A stretch of DNA of 64,000 bases, from the NCBI RefSeq assembly GCF_901933205.1, contig NC_044572.1, positions 65,258,965-65,322,964 of the forward strand, given 5' to 3'. Source of the stretch: Camarhynchus parvulus. Taxonomy: Eukaryota; Chordata; Aves; Passeriformes; Thraupidae. A program made the position numbers and the translations under genes. This document shows positions 23,801-34,160 of the stretch, piece by piece; position 1 is the stretch's first letter, and the number at the start of each line of letters is the position of its first letter. The notes under the pieces are model-generated. The model had not been told where the DNA came from. It did no database searches and saw only the letters and a program-made list of their open reading frames with translations.

Positions 23801-26340
23801 GAATAAAAAAGCTGGGTCCCATGATAAAAATAATGCTGTTATGTAGTTTTTCGAAGTGAAGCCAGCAGGAAAATGTGTGAGCAGTTAAAGTTTTCAGGAA
23901 GAAGAAAGGCGATTTCTGATTCTGTTTGAATTGTCTTAAGCTATAGGTATCACCAGAGGGGTGCATACATTGACTATCTAGCTTCTCTAGCAGAACTCAC
24001 AGTGGTACTGAAGTTAAGAAGGGTGAGGTAAAAAAGCTAATTTTACTTTAGATATGGTGAAGAAGATCTAGTGTTTCAGCTAGAAAATATAAATAGAAAT
24101 ATAGAAATATTTTATATTTCTAGCAAATGTGCACTGGTTTTTCACTGTAATGTGACAGAGGAAATGATCTTTTTGGGCATAGTGACGCACCGAATAGTGT
24201 GTGCATGTATCTTGAGTTGTGGGAACGCTTTTTGATCTCTAATTACAGACCATTGGCTGAATAATGTAAGAAGTCTGTATTATATAGATATATAAAGCCT
24301 TATTGGTATATGCAAGAGGAGTACTGTGGGGTATTTTTCCTTTGGCTTTTACTTGCTTAATCATGTAAGCCCCACATTTCTCTTAAATGAGTAACTATAA
24401 TAAAGTCTGTATAGCAGTGTTTTTGTTACTGTTTAGAGGTGTTTCACTGAAGTCACCTACCCCTCCACTTTGATGCCCAACTCAAAGACATGTGCTTTGC
24501 TCTGCCTGTGTTTCTGTTCTGCCCATGTGGATTTCCACCTTGGATGTGTGCCTGTCTTTTGGCTGCCTGGAGTCCCATCTTGCTGTGGGTCCTGGCTGCA
24601 CTGGGTATCTCCCTGCAACAGGGGAAATGCATCTCGATCCCATCAGACATGCACCATAATTTTATGGCTCCATCCCTGGGTTTGTTCCTATAGCTTTAGC
24701 ATCATTCTTATACATGTGAAATTCACGCTCAGTGCAAGGGACAGGATTTTGACAATTACACCTGGACCTTTCAGGAATATCACTTTTATTTTATGTTATC
24801 TTCATTTTGGCATTTGCAGCTCCTCGTGCAACAGTGAACTAAGAGACTGCAGTAGGGTTCTTGAAGCCTCAGATCTAGTTAAAATAATAGTTAATGGCTA
24901 CTGCAGATTTACTTTGCTCTTGAGCCAAGAAGGGATCAGTGCTGGGAGCCAAATCTGAAAGCTCATCACAACCACATGAGATGGAAAAGCAGTCTCTGAG
25001 AAATATTGATAGCTGCAGATGACAGAAATGATATTTATTGCCATGGACAGTAAAATTTATATATATTAAAAAAATGCAAACTTTGGAGAATGCTGGGAAG
25101 CACTGACAGGAAATGCCTCAGAACAAATTTCTGCAAGAAAAAGTGGCTGGAGGAAGCAGCTTCAATGAAAATGGTTTATTTGTTCTGATCTGTGGGCCAA
25201 ATGACAGAGTACAACAGAAGTCAGCTTTTGAAATATCATTTCTCTTCCCCCAGTAGAAGTTTCCTTGATTTTGGTATACAGCATAAGGGTTCTTCCCTGC
25301 ACAGCTTTGTGATTAGAAATATTGATGCATTTCAGAGAAGAGAACTATTTATCTGAAAGCTTTACTCCAATGAAAGCATTATGGAATGTCCAAAAATGTC
25401 TGGATAAATATTGTCCTTTTCTTTTGATCAAGTAAAATTTGCACATCATCCCCCATGTTCCCTCCAACATGAATTTCAGTATTTCAGAAGTCTAGCCAAG
25501 TATTAATTGCATTACTAGTATGATACATTAGAAGATTTAAATTATAGCTTGTCTTTGGTTTTTCCAGCCCAGTGTTTCTTTCTGATGGTGCTGCCCAAAT
25601 ACTGGGTAACAGAAGTGAATTTTTAGTAAGAAAAATGAGGTAGACTGCTTTGATAGGTGAAAGAGGGTAAACTGCTAGACATAATAGTTACTACAGCTTA
25701 GAAATTTTGGAAAACAGGAATAGAAGGAGTAGGAGCTCCTTCATAAATCTGGAGTTATGCAATTCTAGTTGAAAAGAAATCATATAATAAGCTCATTCTG
25801 TACATAGGTGCATGTGTTGTATCTTTGGTCTGTTAGGGAGAGGTGAGGAAGTGTTTCTTCTGATTTTTTGTTCCTTTGGTATAGCAGGTAGAGAAGCTAC
25901 AAAGAGAAGAGTTTTGACAAACTAAACTTGTGTCGAGCTAGAAATTCTCTTGAAAACTGGTTTATATAGAAAACTTGCTTTTGAAATTATACCTCAGCCA
26001 AGTTACTTTCTGCAGAAATCTTTTGACTTCTCAGATAAGGAGGAAAAATGAAGAAAGTGCTGTATTTTCAACAGAAGTAAAAAATTTAGAAATCTTGTGA
26101 AGGTGAACATGAGTTTATTGCCTGACAGACTGGAGTGGAGCATCTTGAAGAAGGCTGGGGCGAGTGAGTGGCTCAGGGAGCAGAGTGCAGTGTTTTGGGA
26201 CCCCAGCCAGGTGCTGAGGACAGGATGAGGGTGTGAGGGTGGCCAAACTCTGCCAGCAGTCAGGGTGACTGTGAGTCAGTGCAGTACATGAGACAAGGAA
26301 ATGATTTAATATATGCATATGTCATGTCTAAAATACATTC
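20841..26340. other. Unique noncoding sequence, about 5.5 kb
   Basis: No supported gene. Open stretches at 22841-23176 (minus) and 24470-24958 (plus, 162 codons) have no recognisable domain. An AT-rich inverted repeat is at 24079-24124. Confidence 0.55.
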
Positions 26341-26372
<32 letters not shown>

Positions 26373-26380
26373 GTATATAT
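26341..26380. repeat. Compound microsatellite (AT)n-(GTAT)n
   Basis: Ten AT units at 26341-26360 pass directly into GTAT units at 26361-26376, then a short ATAT tail. Such sites are usually length-polymorphic. Confidence 0.95.
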
Positions 26381-26438
26381 AAAATGCAGTTGAATTATTT
26401 GAAATACTAAGATAAAGAAAAAAGTGGCTGTAAAGGTC

Positions 26439-26472
26439 AGAGTCATGGAATCATTAAGCTTGGAAAAGAGCA
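26439..26472 (-). mobile_element. Possible CR1 tail fragment
   Basis: About 32 bp (GTCATGGAATCATTAAGCTT and the following GGAAAAGAG) resembles the inverted 3' end of CR1. The match stops abruptly and what follows is not CR1-like. It may be a very short or decayed copy, or chance. Confidence 0.35.
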
Positions 26473-27229
26473 AGGACTTGCAATAGAAAACATTGATGGA
26501 AGAGTAGTTCGGGGAGGAGAAAAGTAAAAGGAAAAAACTGGCATTTCTTGTCTTATTTTGCAAACTTCACTGTGGTAGGTAGATGTTCTAGTCACCAAAC
26601 TGTCAGCTGCTTGTGCAAACTTGCAGACTGTGACCCCAGCCCAGCTGAAGGGAACAGCAGAACTCCTGTTGGCTGGGGCAGGGCCAGACTCTGCTCCAAA
26701 GCCGTGTTTTTTCCGTCACTAGTCACAGCAAATCCCAGGGGCTCCAACTGCTTTGGGCTTGGATCTGGCTCCCTCCTGGCTTTGGAGAGGCGGGATTTGG
26801 TGGATGGTGTCTGCTGTGCAGGAGGAGAGAAGAGGTGGCAGGGCTCTGTACCTGTGAGATCTGGAGGCACAGAAGGCACTGTATGTCACGGCTGTTTAGG
26901 CTGCTGTGCACTGAGCACTGGAAGTTTTATGGAAAGGCAAAATATACAATTCAATTACAACTGCTGCAATGCAATCCAAGTTGATCTAGTTTCTCCCACA
27001 TGAGCTGACCACAATTTTAAGCTTGGCATAGCCTGAAAGCTTGAGGAATGTATTTCCAGTAATTGCCAGGCCGCTTCATTGTTTCTGTGTATACATAAAC
27101 ACTAGGCTGTGATCATAGTGGTCATGCTTGAGCTGCTATCTGAAATTCACTTGTGCTATAGGGATTGACTAATCTGGTTCATACTGACAGCAGTTTCCAT
27201 TTACTGTATTAGCTCTCTTTGACTGCTAG
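26473..27229. other. Unique sequence, GC-richer than average
   Basis: Open on the plus strand for 151 codons (26548-27003) and on the minus strand over much of the same stretch. Raised GC lowers stop frequency on both strands, so I do not call a gene. Confidence 0.45.
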
Positions 27230-27296
27230 CGCCGCGCGACTCCAGCTCGACGCGGAAAACAAAAACTGTTAAGAACTACGAGGCACACGAGTCACG
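27230..27296. other. Dense CpG cluster
   Basis: Ten CpG dinucleotides in 67 bp, including CTAGCGCCGCGCGAC and GCTCGACGCGG, in a window where CpG is otherwise rare. A few more CpGs lie at 27345-27425. No ORF, repeat or promoter signature explains it. Possible readings are a small orphan CpG island at an enhancer or an unannotated transcription start, or a conserved element under selection. Confidence 0.6.
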
Positions 27297-27739
27297 CAGC
27301 ACAAAACCCATGTGTCATCACAGGCTCCCTGACTTGTCAGCTCCGCAAATCAGGCTGGGTTGCAGAAGATCCATTTATAAGATGCCAAGACTACCAAGCA
27401 CCTAGTGAGGAACAACAGGCAGTCGTTTAGTTGTAAAATACATGGCAGAGGAATAGCAAAGGGTTGGTCTTCTGCACCTCAAGACATGCTCTTACTTGGC
27501 CTACATAAGCTTCTCCCTTGCTTTCTGTTTCTCTGAGTACTGTGTGTAAGAATATTAATCCCTAAAATCTGCATCATTTTGTTCCCAGCCAAAGTCCCCT
27601 GTGAAGTCGGTAGGTTAGGGTTTTTTTCCTGTTTAGCTTCAGTCTGTAGAGCTGTTGCAACTTCTTTAGTGCTGGGCAAAATAAAGCTCCCAGTTAAAAT
27701 TGGGTGCACTTCCTTATTCCTTCCTAGCAAATCTATTTC
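27297..27739. other. Unique noncoding sequence
   Basis: No exon or repeat recognised. Lies between the CpG cluster and a TAAT-rich candidate conserved element. Confidence 0.45.
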
Positions 27740-28110
27740 TTTTAAGTTTTTCTCATGATATTGATTGCTGGTAATTTAATGTGTCTCAACCGTGAAAAGC
27801 TCTTATGACAGTTTCACGTGCTATTGCAGTCTTTTATTTCCCCATTCACAGACAAAAATGGAAGATTTTCCTCACTGGACTATAATATATAATTCGTCTA
27901 ACATTACTCCACTCAGTAGCCAGATGCTGCAAATTTCAGCAGTTGGACCATAATTTTAAAAGAGCCCAGTCTGTAATTATTTGACCTGTTCTTTGTTACA
28001 CTTCCATAAAACAATTAGCCCAATTAAATGAATCTTCAGGTAGCAGAGATAAAATTTATGGAAGGATGTGATTAATTACTTTGAAATTCTGCACATATAA
28101 TTTAGCTTGA
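27740..28110. promoter_or_regulatory. Candidate conserved noncoding element
   Basis: AT-rich, low in obvious repeats, with repeated homeodomain-type cores (GGTAATTTAATG, CTGTAATTATTTG, GATTAATTAC) and an E-box-like CACGTG near 27816. The texture is that of deeply conserved developmental enhancers. This is inference from composition and motifs only. Confidence 0.35.
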
Positions 28111-29439
28111 GCTTAGGGGAGAAGTGGAAAAATGTTTGTGATCTTCACCATCCCTGCCAGTCACATCACAGGAGCTGAGGTCTCTATACAACACAGATAG
28201 AAATAAGGTGTCTATATCTACCTATATCTACCTTTCTGCACTCCTCTGGTGCCAGTCCAGTCTCTGACAGCTGTAATTTTGGTAAGAAAAGCAAAACTTA
28301 TCAGCTCTCTCCCTGCTGCTGCTGCTTCTCCATTTTGGGTTGAGCTCTCCCTGGTGGGGAAAGTGGTTTTTTGAAGGTCTCCACACTGCTGTGTAGAGTG
28401 AAAAGGACACCACTGTGGGTCCATGGACAGCACCAACTGCTTTTCTCTAGCTCCCATCACAAAATAGCAGGCTCTTCCTGCTCCCAGCCAGTGTGGCTTA
28501 AGAAGCAGAAATACCTGATGTGGAGATTAAAACTGAAGTGCTCTACATAACTACATGAAGGAAGTTATTCAGGGAAAATAAGTTCATATTTGTATCTGCT
28601 TTTCCTTGAGAAGTCTGTGCTGCATTATGTACACTGTTGAAATAGTGTGCCTGACCTCCGAAATGTTAAAATTAAGAGTAACTTATACACCTTTGCTCAG
28701 TGCTGGCAGGGGGAATTTTCCCCATTTTTGTTAGCAGCATCCCCAGCCTGCCTCCCTGACAGTCCTGGCTCCCTGCCCTCCCCAGCACTGACTTGCCTCT
28801 CCTGGTGTCTGGCTAGCAGTGGCTCAAGGCTTTGCCCCTGTCAGGGCTTGACTGCTCTCCTGGTTTGAATGAGAAGAAAAAATCGGGGTGATAAGTTATG
28901 GGTTGATCTATATGAAAAGTTCCCAAATTATTTGTTTCCCTGGTTTCTTAGTGGCAAATTTAATTTCCCTCTTCTGTAGATCAGGGGAACTGGATACAGT
29001 GATGTAGCAGTAAAGAACTCTTTTCTGTCTCCAAAATACGTGTTTCTGGTAGTCTTTGATGCAGATGTCATTTCACACTGTGAGATTCTCCACATTGCTT
29101 TCCTTCAGCTGGATTTCAGTTCAAGTACTGTAGGGAAAAGTAATAGATTAAGATGTGTCACCCAAAGCAAAGAGTGATTTATTCTCTAGTTAGTTGATAT
29201 TGATGTGAAATTATCAAGTCCATTGTTAGTGAAAGCCGAAAGCTGGCATGATTTTAGTCCAGCTAAATTCAAATATATGGTTCCACAGAAACATGACAAA
29301 GTACTGCGGTGATAGTTACAGACATACAGAATAAAGGAGAATTTATGGGTGTGGGGCTTTTTTCCAATGGCAAACAAGGGCCAGTTTGAAAGAAAGAGGA
29401 GGAGGGAAGAGTTCAAAAAATAAAGAAGTGATGCAACAT
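28111..29439. other. Unique noncoding sequence
   Basis: No gene or mobile element recognised. Short CTATATCTAC repeats occur near 28210-28232. Confidence 0.5.
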
Positions 29440-30070
29440 TCCATATGCAGAGAAAACAATTTCCATGCCTCTTATCAAAAATGTGTTAAATCAGCTAACA
29501 TTGATATAACTTCAAGCAATTAGGAGCATGCTAATAATGATATGAGTCTTCAGCTGTAAATAATTACGCTGCCTCAAGGCTATGCTTTAATTTTTGGCTT
29601 GCTGTATCTATAAACAATAATCAAACTGCAAAGCTAGTTGTGTTGTTTTTGTTCACAATTTGTGAAATTATTTCTGTACCCTACAGTGATGCTGATGGCT
29701 ATTTTGACCTTCAGGAACTCCGGCCTGTGAGGCTAAGAGCTAATGTGTACTTCCATCGATCTGAGTTACAGGCACACAGCAGGTTCCTGTGCCTGTTCTT
29801 CACAAGTACAAAAGCTGCTATCGTCAATCAGTGTGTGTTGTGAAAAGGGGGCTTGCTGCTGAGACTCAATAAATAGGGACATTAGGAGGAAATGTTATAA
29901 TTGCTGCTACCCACATCTTGTTAATGAGTAATGTACAGTTAGACTCCATGCAATTGCAGCTAAACTGTTTATACAATTTATTCTTATGTTGCAACTAACA
30001 TTTAACATAATGAAGTATCATAATTGCAGCCATTAAAGTCAAGATTAAGATTTGTTTAATTAGAATTAAG
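29440..30070. promoter_or_regulatory. Candidate conserved noncoding element, with a possible short exon inside
   Basis: AT-rich block with many TAAT/ATTA words (CAAGCAATTAGGAGCATGC, GTAAATAATTACGCTGCC, AACAATAATC) and forkhead-like TAAACAA. At 29687-29726 a plausible splice acceptor precedes a 40-bp open segment that would encode most of an EF-hand-like loop. That is reported separately because it is weak. Conservation was not tested. Confidence 0.35.
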
Positions 30071-33000
30071 AAAATGTAGAATAGACTTTGAAAATGTAGG
30101 GTTTACTGGGTAGAACGTGCAGCATGTAGGGAAATTCAGAGAATGGGTATTAAAGAGCTTTGTTTGTAGAGAAAACCGTGCTGATGGGTCACAATTCTCC
30201 TGTCACTTACCCCACTTTTGGAGCAGCTCTGTTGAAAAATAAGCACCACAATGATGCAATTGTAAAAATGGAAACGGCAAGCTGGCCTTGACTTCTGACT
30301 CTGATCTTAAATCCTCTGATCAAATGTAAAACAGTATTTGTTTAGAAGGCAATGCGTACTCCTACTATTAGAAGGCTTTCTATTTCTATGTTAAATCACA
30401 CCATTCAAATGCAGACCCTCTGCTTTCTCCCTGATGGGAATCTGAAATAACTTTGCATTAATGGGGAATTGGGAAAGGAATGACTCCTTAGACATGACAC
30501 AGAATGGTCATGTGTATATAGTGTTTTAGGAATAAAGTAAGTAATTTCCATCAACTCTCTTAAAACACTCTACAAATAGAAAGTCAAATTCAAGCAAGCA
30601 CTAGCATTTTAGAAAAAACTGAGACTAGACCCACAAAGTAGCAACTGTGCAAGATATTTGAAAATTATAATAATCTTTTGTAACAACATTCATAGATGGC
30701 AGAATCTTAAGGCTTATAAATAGAATAAAATCTCATGTCTGATTTCCAATGGAGCAGAATAGACAATACACTGGAAAAGCCATGTTGTTTTTGCCACAGC
30801 TCGATTAGCTGGGAAGGGCCATTGAGTGGGATGGCTCTCCCAGGGCTGTTATGTCCACAGGAAACACCAATACCACCATCAATAATCCCACTTCCACGCA
30901 GAGAAAAGTTTTCCCATATGCGAATAATGTTGTGGTTTTGGTTTGACTGAGAAGTGACTATTGATAGAAGAACCTGTGTTTTGAAAAAAAAAAAAATTGC
31001 AAAATTTGTTTTACTTCCACATTGTGATTTGGATTTTTTCTTTTTCTTTTAAAGGCAAAAGGACACCATGTGACTAGATTTGGAGTGGAGTGGTTAACTT
31101 GGTGTTGTAAGGGTTAACTGTTTTGTTTTGGGATGTTGTGAATTCTCTTGTGAACAGAGGGTATTGCAGATCCTAACTTACCAGTATAGGATGCTCAGGA
31201 AAAATATAGGTATTTTTATTATTTTCATTATTTCTAGAACATTTAAAGAAAATGTGTTACGTTCGGGTTACATTTTCAGTTTACTGCGTAAATGTATTAC
31301 TATAAAGGTTTTGATAATGGCATATTAAGAAACTCACTGATCATAAATGCTGTAGTCAAACATGATAATTTATGCAGAGAATAATTATAGATGACAAACA
31401 GAAACAAGGGCCAATTAGGACGATTACTGCTGTAGTGTCAAATCCAATGAAGTTTTTATCATTCCTGCTTTCTCTAAAATAAATCACAACATAAACCTGT
31501 TGGTCAGCATTTTGAATAAATGAACTGAGCAACTCTGAATATTGTTATGATGCTGAAGGTTACTGACAAAGTCAGTGCTGGTTATCTGAAATTTAGAAGC
31601 TCATTGATTCCCTTTAGAAGGATCTCTATAAATATGGAATAAAATTGACATTGATTTCCTCTTTTTGGGAGGAACTCTTGTACTGTAAGATAAGAGATAT
31701 ATTCAAGTGGATTTGATTAAACTTGCAAGACACAGTGAGCTGTGCTGTTCTTATGTGTATGTTTTTTGGCTTTCTTTCAAAATATACAAACTAGGAGCTC
31801 TCTGGCAGCATTGTTAAAGGCTGTTTTTTAAAAAGAAGGTGAAACATTACTAGGGGAAACATGATAATCCTTCTTGTATACATGAGGCATGCACAGGTAA
31901 CACAGAATCTCCCAGAGTAATTACTTGTTACTCGAATGATTTTGTTTTGAAAACTAAGAACCATTTATGGTTCCCCTCTCAGAACTTTTGGGGAGGTATT
32001 GAAATATTTCCATGGTTCTTTAAAGACGCTTTTCACCTCACAATGTATTTTCAATTATCCGTCCTATCTGAAAGGGTATTCTGAACTGGCTTGGAAAATC
32101 CTCCACATTTTCTTTGTTATCTGTTGGATAAGTTGACCTTCCCTGTCTACCCCGAATCAATGCTCAAGGTACCAGGCTCTGTTCTCTCCTAACCTCCTCC
32201 AAACTATCCTGCCAGTAGGAAGCCTAAAGCTTAGGGCTACCTGGAAGGGGACTGGAAAGAGCTGTCTGAGTTATCCAGCGAGGCCTTGGTAATCACAACT
32301 CATGACTAATCCAGAGAAAAACGCCTTCTCTGAGTGCCTGTAAGTATGGAGCTCTGGGATGCTGTGCCAAACCCCTCCTGAAAGCTATAAAGGCTGGTGA
32401 AATGCACTTTAAGGTAGGTCTTCTCATCAGTGTCCTAGGTCCCTGCAATAGCAGGAGATTTTCTAAGGTAGATTGCCCTGGTGGTTACAGGCAGGGACAA
32501 AAATTACTCCCCCAGTCATTGCTAGATGGATCTAAGGAAATTTCCTGCCTGACTCTAAAGATGAGGAGCTAAGGTTAGTCCTGTGTGAGAAGAACATACC
32601 AGATTTTTAATTGCACTAGGATCACCAGTCCACCCTGTCTCCACCAATGAAATCTCTTCTTGTCTTCCTCCTTAAAAATCAAGTTAGGCATGAAATAGAG
32701 TAGGGGAATAAAAACTGCCTTTGCCCTCTCATCTGCTTATAGCTGACAACTGATAATTTTACTCTAGAGTGCTCCAGTTCTCTTAAAAAAAAAAATTGTT
32801 CTGGAGCTTCAGGCAGATATTGTAGAGGTGAAGTAGACACATTAAGTAGTATTTTGCATAAATCAGAATGTATTCAGCATCTTCCTTTCTGCCCTTTGGA
32901 GAAGACCCTTTCCCGAGTGGCACAGATTCACTGTGCTTTACTTAGCTGAGGCCTTACTGGGAATTACTTTACTTCCTAGCCCTGCTGGGTGTGTTTTTGT

Positions 33001-33479
33001 GGGGTTAAAAATATGACAACAATAAGCCTGATGCAAATTGTATCTCCATTAAAGCTATTGTGCCAGAGTAGGTAGCACAAAGGGTTTCTGGCTGAGTGCT
33101 ACCCCACTGAGCTGTGTTGTTGCAGCTTTCTTTGTCCGTGGCGCCTGGGATGCCGGTGTCCTCAGCTGACTCCAGCTGAAATAGGCAAAACAGCTCTTGG
33201 CAAATCTTCATGTCCCACTGCAGGGCTGTGCCCACAGCCAGAAGGGGATGCTCAAAAATGACCTAACCCCCCCTGCTCCCTCCTCAGCCAGACCTCTGTT
33301 GGCACCCCAGGAAATTAGGGTGTGTGACCCCTGTCACACCCTGTGAAATTATTCCTGGTTTTTACATCTCATGAAAAAGCCAGCTTTTCTTTTGCTAAAC
33401 TTGACGATCTGGTAAAAGAAAGTAATAGTGCAAAATATATTTGTCCTCTTGCAGCAAGAAGGGAAAACTTAAACTGTTA
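30071..33479. other. Unique noncoding sequence
   Basis: No supported gene or repeat. Homopolymer A runs occur near 30984 and 32786. Confidence 0.5.
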
Positions 33480-34160
33480 TAGAATGTCTCTTTAGCTAGG
33501 AGTTCAATGATAATGACTGCAGAGAAGCAATTTTAGTACTTCCCAATGATTACAGGTTTATAGTTTCATAATTATTTAATGCTCGTTAGATATATCTATT
33601 TTAGCACGCTTCTTCTGATGCAAGATCTCTTGCAAAGCTAATTTGGAGTGACTCCCTGCCAAATCAATATCAATCTTCTGACAAATATTATTAAATATTT
33701 GTTTGATACCTATTTACAAGTAGGAAAATAATTTTACTGCCAAGGGATTGTAAATGTGTGAGAAAACACTCTGACAGCTTACTTCACTCACTGTCTACAA
33801 GCCAGCGTTTGCATGCCAAAGTTGGAAGACTAAGATGAAGAACATAATTAAGGAAACATATGAAGGCTAGCACAGGGTTGGAGATTAATTAGCTGCGCGT
33901 CAATAATCTCATCAATATCCGATTAACAAATGACACATTGCCCAATGAAACATATTGATTCATTCACACTCCACACTGTTAATAAATTGAAGCTGCTTTG
34001 CTAAATGAGAAAGCTGACAAAATAATAGCTTCCTAATACTTCTCCAGTATTGTGATAAAAATGTAAAATTAGCCCAAAGTATACTTAATTTAGCAGCACT
34101 GTCACTACACTTATGAAGCTTGTTAGCACAGTAGTGGGGAAGTTTTTTTATCATTGAATT
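33480..34160. promoter_or_regulatory. Candidate conserved noncoding element (strongest of the set)
   Basis: A long, AT-rich, non-repetitive block with clustered homeodomain and CCAAT-type words: GGAGATTAATTAGCTGCGCG near 33880, CAATAATCTCATCAATATCC near 33902, TTGCCCAATG near 33937, ATATTGATTCATTC near 33953. It also keeps CpGs (TGCGCGTC) that neutral bird DNA tends to lose. No ORF of interest. It looks like enhancer sequence near a developmental regulator, but this is inference from motif texture. Confidence 0.4.

Noticed and set aside
24470..24958. 162-codon plus-strand ORF
   Set aside because: Cys/Trp/Ser-rich chance translation with overlapping ORFs in other frames; no recognised features.
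26341..26380. Regularly spaced repeats considered as a CRISPR-like array
   Set aside because: It is a simple microsatellite; no repeat-spacer structure exists anywhere in the window, and the DNA is vertebrate.
26548..27003. 151-codon plus-strand ORF
   Set aside because: Located in a GC-rich patch that is open on both strands; no domain.
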